Shown: positions 8,344 through 18,117 of the stretch, one piece after another | Numbering within the stretch: position 1 is the first letter of the stretch | How the letters are laid out: the number at the start of each line of letters is the position of its first letter | DNA from: Deltaproteobacteria bacterium | GTDB lineage: Bacteria > Myxococcota_C > UBA6777 | Direction: 5' to 3' | NCBI GenBank assembly: GCA_006226375.1 | Contig: SBHC01000007.1 | Location: forward strand, 1-61,859 | DNA length: 61,859 nucleotides | Program-made: the position numbers and the translations under genes | Notes under the pieces: generated by a model | Database searches by the model: none | The model's input: the letters and a program-made list of their open reading frames with translations, nothing else | Told to the model about the DNA's origin: nothing

Positions 8344-9548
8344 GCGCTTGCTCCCAATGCTGCAACAGCAAAGACTGTTGTGCTTGCTGCGTTCCCAAAA
8401 AACATAGGCTGGGTTCTCATTCGATACCAGGGCGCTGCTGGCCAGCTACCGTCCTCAAGTTGGAGCTTGCTCAAAACTCCTTCGTAGAATGCGAAGTCTA
8501 CACCTCGCAGTCCAAGTCTTTTGCTCGCAAGCAACCCACCCGCAAGGCCTAAGGCTGTGCTATCCAGAGGATGGGCCTGCTCAGTACCAAGACGCGACCA
8601 CCAAGCATGCAAGGTGTTGTGGATAGGTTCTTCCAGCGACGCGGCCCACTCTCCGCCATCAAGAAACAGCTCCACAAGCAGGCTCAGCAAGAAAGACGGA
8701 CAGCCGTAATACGTTGTACCTTCCAAGGCCAGCCCGGTCTCCATGTAATGACGTAGCCAATCGATGTTGCGACATACAATCGCAGCGGCGTTCATTTGTC
8801 CCTCAGCAACGGAGTGATCTGCACGATACTCAAACAAAGGAACCTCAAGCTCTTCCAGGTTAAGGTTGGCTTCCTTTGCCGCAAGGAGAACAGCGTGCAA
8901 GCCGTCACAAACAACGACAGCGTCATGCTTGCGTCCACGTCGTCGCATCGGGCCATCAGGATGGTCGTCCCAATAGATCTTGAGAACCCCTTCCTCCAAA
9001 GCCCCATTCTCCCCACCGTGACTGATGTTTGTTTCAGGCTCTACGCTCTCAGCGGCCGCAGCCTTAAGCTGCTCAATGGCGCCTTTGTGCAAGAGCTCTT
9101 TGTCAAGAGCATTCGCCCGCCACAACCCAACCAAGCAGATACCTGTGGTGTCGATGCAAGGAGCAATGCTGTCACTGCCAGCGTAGTAGCGAAAGCGACC
9201 GTTCTCCCCATGTTGGTGCGTGTACACGTAATCAACAAGCTCACAACGAAGCATCGTTGGCATACATGAGATAAGCTTCAGAGCCATCCCCGAGGTCAGC
9301 GCCTCACGGATATCTTCGCCAAACATCGACATTCGCTTGGCGATACCTTCCGGCAGTTCCGCCCTTAAAACCTCAGTGTGCGAAAGAATGGAGTCGTGAG
9401 CCATCGCTGGATCCGTGGAGTAACCAATCTGAAGACCAACGCCGTTGACTTGACTCCTGAGATAGGCCAGACCTCTTTGAAGAGAGGAACGATGTAGCTC
9501 CTGAGGCGTCACATATCCCCGATCAAAATGCTTATGAACTGTTCTCAC
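8340..9548 (-). CDS. Class II terpene cyclase / squalene-cyclase-like alpha-barrel protein
   Basis: 402 residues from a GTG at 9548 with GGAG six bases before it. The open frame extends 72 codons further upstream but looks non-coding there. The protein is built of repeated helical pairs. A C-terminal QW-type motif (QLEDGSW, about residue 363) is followed by GNAASTTVFAVAAL, as in squalene-hopene and class II diterpene cyclases. APCIDTTG (Asp about 133) sits where such enzymes carry the DxDD catalytic acid. Only the middle Asp is kept, comparable to the single Asp in the DCTAE motif of oxidosqualene cyclases. It could be a protonation-type cyclase or a non-catalytic relative. It is coupled to the UbiA-type gene, and the length is about half that of triterpene cyclases. 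Confidence 0.7.
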   Translation of the reverse strand: MRTVHKHFDRGYVTPQELHRSSLQRGLAYLRSQVNGVGLQIGYSTDPAMAHDSILSHTEVLRAELPEGIAKRMSMFGEDIREALTSGMALKLISCMPTMLRCELVDYVYTHQHGENGRFRYYAGSDSIAPCIDTTGICLVGLWRANALDKELLHKGAIEQLKAAAAESVEPETNISHGGENGALEEGVLKIYWDDHPDGPMRRRGRKHDAVVVCDGLHAVLLAAKEANLNLEELEVPLFEYRADHSVAEGQMNAAAIVCRNIDWLRHYMETGLALEGTTYYGCPSFLLSLLVELFLDGGEWAASLEEPIHNTLHAWWSRLGTEQAHPLDSTALGLAGGLLASKRLGLRGVDFAFYEGVLSKLQLEDGSWPAAPWYRMRTQPMFFGNAASTTVFAVAALGASA

Positions 9549-9828
9549 GATGACTCCATCCAGTGATAGTGAGTGTTGTGGACTCTGCTTTGTCGTTGAT
9601 GTAACTAGCAGGTCGTGTACCGGAACACTGGAATGGAAGAGAAAGCCAAAAATTGCTAATGACTTATCGAATGTACAAAGAGGCGATGTCGGGAAAAGCG
9701 TCAACGAACAAACACACCAGCTTGTCAACAGACGGAGACACAGGAGGGCCTTGTTCGTTGACAAACGTTGCCAAAGTAACCCATCGTGCTGTAGCAGCTA
9801 GCCAGTCGCAACGCGGCGACCTGAGCCC

Positions 9829-10746
9829 GTGAATGTAGCGTACTCAGAAGTCAGCCCCTACTCTGCCCATAGGATCATTTTGATGTCACAAGACTTCTAT
9901 CTGGTAATGAACGATACATTCTTGGGAAGCTATATGGCTTCTACCTGGCTCGAACGCTTCTCCACCCGCGAGAATTTTCGAGGGATCTTGCTCAAAGGAC
10001 AACAACCGTCTTCCGAAGTGCTCCACCAGCGTAGGCTCTTTCACCAAACGTACGCCGGTCAGAAGGAATGGACTGACGAGATGGCTGCCACTCTTGCCTC
10101 GTTGTATGGCCGCTTCAATGACATGGAACAGGTCATGGTGAGGATGTATGGCTTCCCTGCCTTCACCAACGCTCACGACGAACGAGCGAGGTTCTTGGGG
10201 GATGACATCAACAGTGAAGCCAACCAAGAGTGGCTGCAACAAACCTGTATGGAAACCAAGCCTTACTTCTTTCTCTACGTCAGTCAGATCGCCAAGCCCT
10301 GGTGGATCGACATCACGCAAGGACGCGTACTCAACTGCCACTCCGCTGTATTGCCTTATGCAAGAGGCCTATACTCTATTGAAAACGTCGCAGCGTTGAA
10401 CGATATCGAATTCTTTCGAAAGGCTGCAGGTGTGACGGTTCATTACATTGATGCTGGAGTGGACACAGGGCCCTTGTTGCGGGCAGAGCGGCTCATTGAC
10501 CCTTTCCAATTCGCATCCATTTGGGAGCTAAAAGCCTGTCTGTATCACTTGGGGTGTCGAGTGTATGTGCAAGTCGCCCTCGACATCTCAGGCGAGCATG
10601 GTTCAGTTCCGGCGAGCATTGTCTCTGACCCACAACTTCGGGGTCCGAATTACTTGCGAAAACACTTCACTCCCGAGAAGAAAAAACAGGCAGAAGAAGG
10701 ATACCTTGCAATGAAAGCTCGTGCCGCGCAGCCTGCGAGTGAGTAA
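9829..10746 (+). CDS. Formyltransferase-fold (PurN/Fmt-like) protein
   Basis: 305 residues from a GTG at 9829. An ATG at 9883 with AGGA upstream is a credible alternative, giving 287 residues. The core carries the Asn/His of the formyltransferase active site in NCHSAVLPYARG (about 170) and the typical GVTVHYIDAGVDTGPLL (about 205), whose Asp is the third catalytic residue. The family moves a formyl group from 10-formyl-tetrahydrofolate to an amine (GAR, Met-tRNA, amino-sugars). The N-terminal 140 residues are atypical and the C-terminal Fmt domain is absent, so this is neither PurN nor Fmt proper. It is divergent from the cyclase-like gene across 280 bp. Its substrate is unknown. Confidence 0.8.
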   Translation: MNVAYSEVSPYSAHRIILMSQDFYLVMNDTFLGSYMASTWLERFSTRENFRGILLKGQQPSSEVLHQRRLFHQTYAGQKEWTDEMAATLASLYGRFNDMEQVMVRMYGFPAFTNAHDERARFLGDDINSEANQEWLQQTCMETKPYFFLYVSQIAKPWWIDITQGRVLNCHSAVLPYARGLYSIENVAALNDIEFFRKAAGVTVHYIDAGVDTGPLLRAERLIDPFQFASIWELKACLYHLGCRVYVQVALDISGEHGSVPASIVSDPQLRGPNYLRKHFTPEKKKQAEEGYLAMKARAAQPASE

Positions 10747-10853
10747 CGAGACAATGCCCTAAGCCTGCAGAAACCATTCCCGTGTGTTACAAAGTATAAG
10801 TAGAGATCGTTGTGTAGCGTCCTCCACTCTTGCATGACTCTGTGACAAAGCCC

Positions 10854-11930
10854 ATGCTCTCCCAATGTACACTTAAGTATTGGACCCTCTGTCTTAGCTT
10901 TGGCTCTCTGTTCTTCGCCACAGCGTATGCCATGATTTCGGCTCTGTATTATTGGGAAAGCCATGTCTTCCAACATGTGACAGAGCCCTTGCACCTTCGA
11001 TGGGTGCTGTACGGTTTATGGAGCATCCCTCTTCTATTCTTTGGCTCTCTATGGCTTCAACTCCTGGACACTTGGAAGCTATCCACACGCCGGATACTAG
11101 GGACTGTTCTGTTCCTAAGCGGATTAGGCCTTTTCAACGTTTGTAGCTACACTCTTTACCTCTTTGATGGATTGGACTCCCTCTCCCTCTCTCTTGCATT
11201 TGCTCCACTCTCGACCGAAAGGGTTGTGTTTGGAGTGGCCCTGTGTGCCAAGTTCCCTCTCCAGTCGAACGGTAGACGTGTGTACATTCCGTTGTTTTCA
11301 CGCTCTGCCTTGCAAAAGCATTGTACGTACCATGGCGACCCTATCCTTCGAGAGGACGAACGCGGTGAGCGAAATTGGGTCTCTCAAAAGTCGTTGTTGA
11401 CAGCCACGCTCCTATACAGTTGGTTGACGCTCCACGGAACGTATCCGTGGCAGGCCCGCTCCTTCCTGCGTATCGCTCACCTCTCCATTGAGAGGTTTGA
11501 AGGTGTGCCTCTGTACAGCAGTCACTTTACATCATCGTATCAACCTTCGTTCTTTTACAAGGTGCAACAAGGTCAAGTGTATTGGGGAAGGAAGCCCATC
11601 TTTTCGGCTTCGACCTTTTGGCAGATACCAATCCCTTCTGCCCCAATGAGCTATCTAAAGACCCTCAAGACCTTTGTGAGAAAAAAGGATCGAACCTATC
11701 GAAAGCTCGCAACCTTTGGAGGCAAGCATCGCTATCCCATGGCGCTGGTCACAGCACCCAACAATCCTTTTCGGCAATGGGGGTTGTTGCTGTGGGCTTC
11801 CAGCCTCGCTCAGGTGCCCTCCCCACAATTGTTGACGCGAGCACCCAAGTTCCCTCACCTCACAGGCCTACGAATGGTGGACACTCCATGGAAGCCCATG
11901 CATCGGAACATGACTCGCTCTCAGTCTTAA
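10854..11930 (+). CDS. Membrane protein of unknown function
   Basis: 358 residues from the ATG at 10854; a TTG at 10830 is also in frame. Three hydrophobic segments in the first 115 residues (starting LCLSFGSLFFATAYAM, WVLYGLWSIPLLFF and ILGTVLFLSGLGLF) suggest an N-terminal membrane domain. A basic soluble region of about 240 residues follows, with no recognised motif. The reading frame is long but no family is recognised, and ribosome-binding support is weak. It lies between the formyltransferase and a TPR gene on the same strand, with no overlap. Confidence 0.5.
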   Translation: MLSQCTLKYWTLCLSFGSLFFATAYAMISALYYWESHVFQHVTEPLHLRWVLYGLWSIPLLFFGSLWLQLLDTWKLSTRRILGTVLFLSGLGLFNVCSYTLYLFDGLDSLSLSLAFAPLSTERVVFGVALCAKFPLQSNGRRVYIPLFSRSALQKHCTYHGDPILREDERGERNWVSQKSLLTATLLYSWLTLHGTYPWQARSFLRIAHLSIERFEGVPLYSSHFTSSYQPSFFYKVQQGQVYWGRKPIFSASTFWQIPIPSAPMSYLKTLKTFVRKKDRTYRKLATFGGKHRYPMALVTAPNNPFRQWGLLLWASSLAQVPSPQLLTRAPKFPHLTGLRMVDTPWKPMHRNMTRSQS

Positions 11931-12104
11931 GGAGAAATGGGGAGGAAAAACCTCTATCTGTTCTCGAAATGAATTGGCCTTATCGAATTGACAAACGGCT
12001 TGTCACACTTATGAATATGATTGTGTCAGGTTGCCTTCACGCAACTATGGGAACGACTGGGAGCGTTGTACGTGAGCATCCACATTCCAACAAGTAGGAA
12101 TCAC

Positions 12105-14177
12105 ATGTCGGTACACTTGGCCTGGTTCCTTTTGTGTTCCATACTTGTATGCTTTCCTTGGAAAGTTTGGGGTGGAGAACCCTGGCAAGTCAAAAGGCGC
12201 AACCGCAAGGTTTTGATACTCCGAAAGCTTCACCACATGCTCGCCCATCGTCCACTCTCTCGCTATGCTTTTCGGAAATTACTCCAGGTCCATCGATTCC
12301 AAGACAAAAGCTTGATTCGATTGTACCGCAAGAAACAAAAACAATCTCCTCGCCGCATCTCTTACGTTATCGTATTAGCTCGCCTTTACCTTCGAGCAAG
12401 AAAATACCGATCCGCAAGACCACTGCTACTGCAGGCACTCCAAAGATACCCACGCTCCGTTCGGCTTCAGTGGTACACAGCACAATGCGATTTGAAGTTG
12501 GGTCAAAAACAAATAGCTCTCGCTCGTCTTCACAAACTTTTTCCATACATTCGAAACCCAAAGAACAAGAGACGCGCCTTGAAGCAGATGCTTGCACTCT
12601 CACTAGAGTTGCAAGCAAGAGGCTTGTATCACGTTACCTACCAAAAGGTCCGCTCTCTTTGGTGGAGCCGTGAGGACCGGCTCTGGTTGTCTCGCTTGCT
12701 TCTCAAATACAAACAATCTCATGCTGCACAAGAACAACTCCACCGAGCGATTCGTACTAGCCGCGGACGTCACAAACTTTCGCTGCTGTTGGAGCTCACG
12801 CGCCTACAGATCCAACTTCGCGAATATCGTAAGGCTCTTGTTACAATACGACGAGTCCAGCGGTATGGACGGCGCCAAAGCTGGATACATTGGGAAGTAC
12901 TTCACAATAGAATCGCGATTCATCGTGGGTTGGGTTCGCTACCAGCCTTCTTAAGTCGCCTACAGCAACGCTGGAAAAACACGAAAGATGTAAAGAAGCT
13001 CTATGTTCTAGCACGTCAATTCAGCCAACTCGGTGAAACAAGCAAAGCACGCACGTTTTACGACCGAATCCTTGCGCTCGCACCCAACGAGAAATTCGCT
13101 CGACTGTGGCTGTTCCAACACCACGCCAAAAAGAAACGTTGTGTGCTTGCAGAAAAAGAGCTTCGACAACTTGCAAGCCGTGGCTTTGCACAAGCGATGC
13201 ACTACATGACATTGGGAGAATCCTGCTTGCGATTGTCCAAACGTCCGATGATCGAACGCTGGACAACCTCATGGCCACACATCTACAGGCGCTTTTGCAG
13301 TGACATGTCGAGTGATTACGAGTTGGCAAGAACGCATCACCTTGCATCTCCGAATCGAACGGATCGACCAACTCGTCGGATACGGAGTTGGAGAAGCAAA
13401 TATCGACAGGCTCGTAGAAACCGTAGGTTGTTATGGCGTCATAGCCGCTCCCAAGATTGGCGTTCGTCTCACCGAATGGCTCGCCGTTGGCGACAAGAAT
13501 GGCGGAGTGACCTATACTTTGTATCTGTTACAGGACGATACGAACGACAGATCAAGAAGGATCGCCTGAGATGCTCGAAGCGAAGTTGGCGAAAAGCGAG
13601 TTTGTTGCGTTGGCGGTCTTGGGAGAAGAGAAGCACACGCGAGCAACGAGAAAACTATCGCGTTGCAGTGCGATTGTTCAGTCGCCTGATGCGCCAATTC
13701 CCTCAAAACTGGGACCATCTGTACCGGATGGAACGACTGCTGACCCGATCGGGTGCATGGGTCCAACAAGCCCACGCCCTTCGTTTGTTAATCCAAGCAA
13801 CAGGGCCTGATATAGAACATCTCAAAGCCATGGAACAATTGCTTCTTGGCTTGGGCAAACGTATGTCCTATGTTGAGCTCCTCCGTAGACTGATAAAAAA
13901 CAAAAACCTTTCACATACTCAAGCCTATGCTTTGGCTCAGTATGCACGGAAACCGATGTTCTTATCTCCACGAACTTGGGAAGGAACATCTGACTTTCTT
14001 ACCAGACAGAAGCGGTGGTCCTTCCAGATAAAACCTCTGCTCTGCAAGCTGCTCCAACGCACGCTGAAACATCAACCCAAAGGTAAGCAGGCCCCTACAA
14101 TCCAAAAGCTATACAACCTAGCTTCAACAAAGACCCTGAACTGCCCAACTCTTCGCAGGAAAGAAGCACAACAGTAA
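12105..14177 (+). CDS. Secreted TPR-repeat protein with an internal frame anomaly
   Basis: 690 residues from the ATG at 12105, chosen because a signal peptide (about 1-22) starts there; the frame is open further upstream. Residues 40-370 and 515-690 are strongly basic helical repeats of TPR type (for example RQFSQLGETSKARTFYDRILALAPNE and YRVAVRLFSRLMRQFPQN). Between about residues 377 and 512 (13235-13640) the open frame turns into an Arg/Trp/Ser-rich run that lacks TPR character. Over the same stretch the other two frames read like ordinary protein with G-rich first codon positions. Either compensating frame changes have scrambled this segment, or the assembly carries small indels. Function is unknown; envelope scaffolding is a guess. 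Confidence 0.65.
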   Translation: MSVHLAWFLLCSILVCFPWKVWGGEPWQVKRRNRKVLILRKLHHMLAHRPLSRYAFRKLLQVHRFQDKSLIRLYRKKQKQSPRRISYVIVLARLYLRARKYRSARPLLLQALQRYPRSVRLQWYTAQCDLKLGQKQIALARLHKLFPYIRNPKNKRRALKQMLALSLELQARGLYHVTYQKVRSLWWSREDRLWLSRLLLKYKQSHAAQEQLHRAIRTSRGRHKLSLLLELTRLQIQLREYRKALVTIRRVQRYGRRQSWIHWEVLHNRIAIHRGLGSLPAFLSRLQQRWKNTKDVKKLYVLARQFSQLGETSKARTFYDRILALAPNEKFARLWLFQHHAKKKRCVLAEKELRQLASRGFAQAMHYMTLGESCLRLSKRPMIERWTTSWPHIYRRFCSDMSSDYELARTHHLASPNRTDRPTRRIRSWRSKYRQARRNRRLLWRHSRSQDWRSSHRMARRWRQEWRSDLYFVSVTGRYERQIKKDRLRCSKRSWRKASLLRWRSWEKRSTREQRENYRVAVRLFSRLMRQFPQNWDHLYRMERLLTRSGAWVQQAHALRLLIQATGPDIEHLKAMEQLLLGLGKRMSYVELLRRLIKNKNLSHTQAYALAQYARKPMFLSPRTWEGTSDFLTRQKRWSFQIKPLLCKLLQRTLKHQPKGKQAPTIQKLYNLASTKTLNCPTLRRKEAQQ

Positions 14178-14227
14178 AGAAGCTAACGATGGGAAGGCGA
14201 TGTTAGAGGAACAAGGGGTCTTGGAGT

Positions 14228-16225
14228 TTAGGGTTGGAGAGCCCAGAGGAGGATGTCGATGGAGTAATTTGGAGTGGTGTAGGTTTGGCCGTTGAATACG
14301 CCAGATTCTTGTAGATTGGAGGGAACAAGCACTGCTCCATTCGGTTCCACAAGGAGTCCACGAGCAAACTCATTGCCAAGACCTCCTCCAGCATCAACCC
14401 GAGTGACTTTCCCTGCGCTGTTGGCTTTAAGCACAAACAGGTCGAAGTTACCCTGAGAGCTTGCAGTGAAGCTTCCCGCTTTCAGGTCTCCCCAATACGA
14501 AGCCAGCTGACCGAGCATATAAAGGTTCCCTTTGCCATCGACTCCAAGGTTCCGAGGTGCACAGTCGGTGCAAGCTTCGGTGGCCTGTGTAAAGGTTCCA
14601 GTCTTTGCATCCAATGTGACCAACGCTCCCGCGCTTGCACCACCGCTCGCTGTGGTAAGGGAATGTGACCCAAAATGTACAGTATCGATCAAATACTCAT
14701 AGTTCGTATAACCCACGGCTGTATGAACAACTCCATTGGCCACAGCAACACCCCAAGCGCCCGCATTGACACGAGTTCCACCTGCAGCGCTGTTCCACAG
14801 ACAGCTTCCTGTTCCATCCCACTTGGTGATCAGGGCTGCGTTACCGCCCCAACCCACAAAACTGCAGCTGCCCATGGCGTACTTGCCGCTGTCCAATGAC
14901 TCGATCTCTGCGGATGTATAGACATCCGAGCCATCCACGGTGATGCCAGTGGGGGTCACCCTTCCGTAACCGGAGCCAAAGCGAGTCCACTCCCATTGAC
15001 CGGATGTGTTCCATTTGGCAAGGAACAACGACTCGTTGCCAGCGGTCGTCACAACAGTCGCAGCTCCGCCACTTACAGAGACACGAATTTGATTGTTGTC
15101 GTAATAGAAGCGGTGGGTTTGATTTTTGCTGTCTACAAACGAAACACTTCCTTGAGAAGACTGCCCAAACGAGCCGAGCAGATAGGTGTTGCCTTTGCTG
15201 TCCGAGGCGACCAGAGTGTTGCTGTAGGTTCCATGAACGTTGGTACCGGAGACACCGGTCGCTCCAAGCCACTTCCCGCCGGGACTCAAGCGAGCCAGAA
15301 ACTTGCCATACCCCGATGACTTCAACGTCGAGCTACCAAAGCTGATGGCATTTTCAAACCGACCAGCGACCAGAATGTTCCCGCTCTGGTCAAAGGCAAG
15401 AGACTGTGCAACGTCGTCGTAATCACCCGTTGCAGTCGCAACCCATTGAACCGAGCCACTGGGTCCCAGCTTCGCAACGTATGCATCGTTGGAGCGACGT
15501 TTGACAACCACGGTATAGGTTCCAATTCTCAAGTTACCGTTGAAGAAGCCTGCGACATAGGTGTTCCCGTTGCTATCGCGAAGCGCGCTGTAGGCTTCCT
15601 CTTGGTCATCCCCACCCAAAACTTGCGTGGAGAGACATCCTTCATTCACCTGACCGTTGCAGTTGTTGTCGATGTTGTCGGAACAAGACTCGCTGCTTCC
15701 AGGCGAACGATTGGCATCACTGTCATCACAATCGCTCTTGTTCGACACGAACCCAGGGTTGGGACAACGGTCCGTTGTACCGTTGGCATCGCCGTATCCG
15801 TCGCCGTCTTTGTCCGCCCAGTACTCCCCTGGAGCTTTGTCACCGTGTCGGAGATGCTTGTCCTTCGCCTTTTCGCTGATCTTGATAACTTTGTAGGTCG
15901 CCGTGTCCTTGTCCAAGTGACAGACTTCTACTTTTTGAGGCTTGGCTTTTGCTTTTAACTTTTTCTTAAAGGCCTGAATCTTTTTCTTCAGAGCCTTGAG
16001 CTTCTCCTTGAGAGACTCCTTCTTCGCGTTCCGGCAATGAGCTTTTTTGGATTGTCTTCCTCGAAGCTCACTCTGAACTGTAGAAAAGTTGGACTGGGTC
16101 GGCGTATCGGCCGGTTCCAACTCTGGACCCACGTTGCATCCCCAAAAAAGGAGAACAACAAACAGGCCCAAAAGGCTCTTCCATCCGAAGAAAAGAGAGG
16201 TGTGGGACGTGTGTTGTTTTTTCAT
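14228..16225 (-). CDS. Lipoprotein with MopE-type motif and SBBP-like beta-propeller repeats
   Basis: 665 residues. A lipoprotein signal (about 1-30, LLFWGC) is followed by a Lys-rich helical stretch (about 60-100), a DKDGDGYGD calcium-loop motif and one Asp/Cys-rich MopE-type unit (DCDDSDANRSP, then SCSDNIDNNCNGQVNEGC, about 160-195). The remaining 460 residues are repeats of the SBBP/beta-propeller type, with recurring phrases such as DSNGNTYVAGFF, DQSGNILVAGRF, DSKGNTYLLGSF and DGKGNLYMLGQL about 50-60 residues apart. Such proteins are common at the surface of myxobacteria, where they are probably adhesive or structural; no enzyme activity is expected. It converges with the TPR gene, 50 bp apart. 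Confidence 0.85.
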   Translation of the reverse strand: MKKQHTSHTSLFFGWKSLLGLFVVLLFWGCNVGPELEPADTPTQSNFSTVQSELRGRQSKKAHCRNAKKESLKEKLKALKKKIQAFKKKLKAKAKPQKVEVCHLDKDTATYKVIKISEKAKDKHLRHGDKAPGEYWADKDGDGYGDANGTTDRCPNPGFVSNKSDCDDSDANRSPGSSESCSDNIDNNCNGQVNEGCLSTQVLGGDDQEEAYSALRDSNGNTYVAGFFNGNLRIGTYTVVVKRRSNDAYVAKLGPSGSVQWVATATGDYDDVAQSLAFDQSGNILVAGRFENAISFGSSTLKSSGYGKFLARLSPGGKWLGATGVSGTNVHGTYSNTLVASDSKGNTYLLGSFGQSSQGSVSFVDSKNQTHRFYYDNNQIRVSVSGGAATVVTTAGNESLFLAKWNTSGQWEWTRFGSGYGRVTPTGITVDGSDVYTSAEIESLDSGKYAMGSCSFVGWGGNAALITKWDGTGSCLWNSAAGGTRVNAGAWGVAVANGVVHTAVGYTNYEYLIDTVHFGSHSLTTASGGASAGALVTLDAKTGTFTQATEACTDCAPRNLGVDGKGNLYMLGQLASYWGDLKAGSFTASSQGNFDLFVLKANSAGKVTRVDAGGGLGNEFARGLLVEPNGAVLVPSNLQESGVFNGQTYTTPNYSIDILLWALQP

Positions 16226-16510
16226 GATTGGCTCTCATCCTATACTACGTACATTCGATAAAAACAGCACCGTATCTGAGCCATCCATTTCTCATCAGGT
16301 GTACCTATCTTTTTGATATTGCGTCTTTATAACAGAATTACCATCAACATTCAACCCCTTCTAACATCGCAAGGCCTTTACACTTAAGACACTCAGTGCC
16401 ATAAACATCAATATCAATGGGAATCCTTGAGAGATGCCCCTTACAGAATGGTAGGAATGAAGTTGTTTGATGCACCGCAAGAACATGGGTTGCGTGCAGT
16501 GGGAGGTACA

Positions 16511-17413
16511 ATGAAGCAGACTTCTGAAGAGGATAAGATACGCAGACGGTTATCATTCACCCGATTGTTTCAAGCCTATATACCATTATCGGTGTCGCGA
16601 TGGATGATCAAAAAAGGCAACGCGCGTGTTCAATTGGACCCTGCGATCAAGAGAGAGATGTTCTCTGCCAATGGAGTCCCTTACGAATGGTTTGAACCGC
16701 CAGGAGGCCCCAAAGAGCAGGTGTTGCTGTATTTGCATGGGGGCGGGTTTGTCTTTGGAGTGACCCCACCACACCTGGAGTTTATGGGTTACCTGGCCAA
16801 ACATATAGGGCTCCCTATACTGATGGTGGATTACAGGGTAGCACCGGACGATCCATTTCCAGCAGCGTTGGATGACTGTGTCGCTGCGTACCAATGGCTC
16901 CTTGAACAAAACTATTCTGCTCGTCAGATTGTCATAGCTGGCGATTCAGCAGGTGGTAACTTAGTTATCACCTCGATGATGAAGCTACGAGAGAACGGCA
17001 TCCCTTTGCCTGCGGCAGCAGCTTGCCTCTCGCCTGTCGGCGACCTTGCAGTCGCAGATGACCATCCAGAAAGGAACAATGATCCGCTGCTGCATCCCAA
17101 AGCAATGAAACACTTCCGAAAGTCGTATGTAGCGAATAAAGATCCACGTAACCCTCTCCTATCTCCGGTCTATGGTTCCTTTGCAGGGCTTCCTCCTTTG
17201 CTGATACATGCTGGGGAAGATGAGATTCTACGAGACGATGCGCTCCGTCTCCACGAGCTTGCCAACGAACAAGGCGTGGATGCGCAAGTCAAGATTTACC
17301 CTCGCATGTGGCACGTGTGGCAACTCTATCTGTCGTTGCCACAAACAGAGCAATCCATTCGAGAGATCGCAGACTTCTTTATCCTGCACCTCAACCAAGC
17401 TCTGACCGAGTAG
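16511..17413 (+). CDS. HSL-family alpha/beta-hydrolase (esterase/lipase)
   Basis: 300 residues from the ATG at 16511, which follows GGGAGGT; the frame is open 84 bp further upstream without a comparable signal. It is a hormone-sensitive-lipase-like (alpha/beta hydrolase fold 3) enzyme. The oxyanion-hole motif is LHGGGFVFG, the nucleophile elbow is GDSAGGN, the catalytic Asp is in HAGEDEILRDD, and the His is in PRMWHVWQLY. Expected activity is hydrolysis of short or medium-chain esters. There is no signal peptide, so it is cytoplasmic. It appears to stand alone between divergent and unrelated genes. Confidence 0.9.
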   Translation: MKQTSEEDKIRRRLSFTRLFQAYIPLSVSRWMIKKGNARVQLDPAIKREMFSANGVPYEWFEPPGGPKEQVLLYLHGGGFVFGVTPPHLEFMGYLAKHIGLPILMVDYRVAPDDPFPAALDDCVAAYQWLLEQNYSARQIVIAGDSAGGNLVITSMMKLRENGIPLPAAAACLSPVGDLAVADDHPERNNDPLLHPKAMKHFRKSYVANKDPRNPLLSPVYGSFAGLPPLLIHAGEDEILRDDALRLHELANEQGVDAQVKIYPRMWHVWQLYLSLPQTEQSIREIADFFILHLNQALTE

Positions 17414-17649
17414 GAGCGCTTGCGAGAAGCTCTTTTCGCAGGTTGCCGCCTGGGCTTTCTGTCCCCTTGAAGAAACAGAACCCCCTGTTGCGTAGTGGTG
17501 CAGAGAGAGCAGTCACAGCAAACGAATCGGACGAAGAAGAGACATCCAACGAATATACATAAGGTTTGACCATCCTGGTTGGATTGGAACGCCTGATGCA
17601 ATAGGACGGTGTGAGACGATTGGGATGACTCTCACACAGGAGGTGGATC

Positions 17650-18117
17650 ATGAGAAACCGAATCTTCGTACTGCTCGCATCGAGTTGGTTGGTTGTCATG
17701 GGTTTGTCCACCAAGGTACATGCCCAATGTTCAGGTTGGGATGGATTGGGTTGTGGCGTCACCGTCGGCATGGCGGTTCAAATCAGCGCACCATCCCTCA
17801 TCACATTGATTGGGAACTCTGTTCGCTTGGCAGAGAACAAGCACGCACCAGGATGGGGCACCACAGGTTTGATTTCCGGCCTCATTGGCGTTGCCACTCA
17901 TACCATGATTCTGGCAACATCGGGCTCTGGCTCGTCTTCGGGATTTGTCGTGGCCGTCAACGCGTCCATGTTGGGGTTGAACGTTGCGACTCTCGCTGTT
18001 TCGATCGCGAACCTTGCGAACTTGCAAAACACAAGAAGAACAAGGTTCCGCTGGGGAGCCACGGTGCAACTCCCCAAAGCTCCAACCAACGGCGTAGTGA
18101 TTGGCCAATTTCGTTGA
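17650..18117 (+). CDS. Small secreted hydrophobic protein
   Basis: 155 residues. An AGGAGGTG site precedes the ATG, and a signal peptide (about 1-25, ending VHAQ) is evident. The mature protein begins with CSGWDGLGCG and has three moderately hydrophobic stretches (about 35-60, 75-95 and 105-125), so it may be membrane-embedded. No domain is recognised. The next plus-strand gene also encodes a small exported protein, but 526 bp separates them. Confidence 0.7.
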   Translation: MRNRIFVLLASSWLVVMGLSTKVHAQCSGWDGLGCGVTVGMAVQISAPSLITLIGNSVRLAENKHAPGWGTTGLISGLIGVATHTMILATSGSGSSSGFVVAVNASMLGLNVATLAVSIANLANLQNTRRTRFRWGATVQLPKAPTNGVVIGQFR

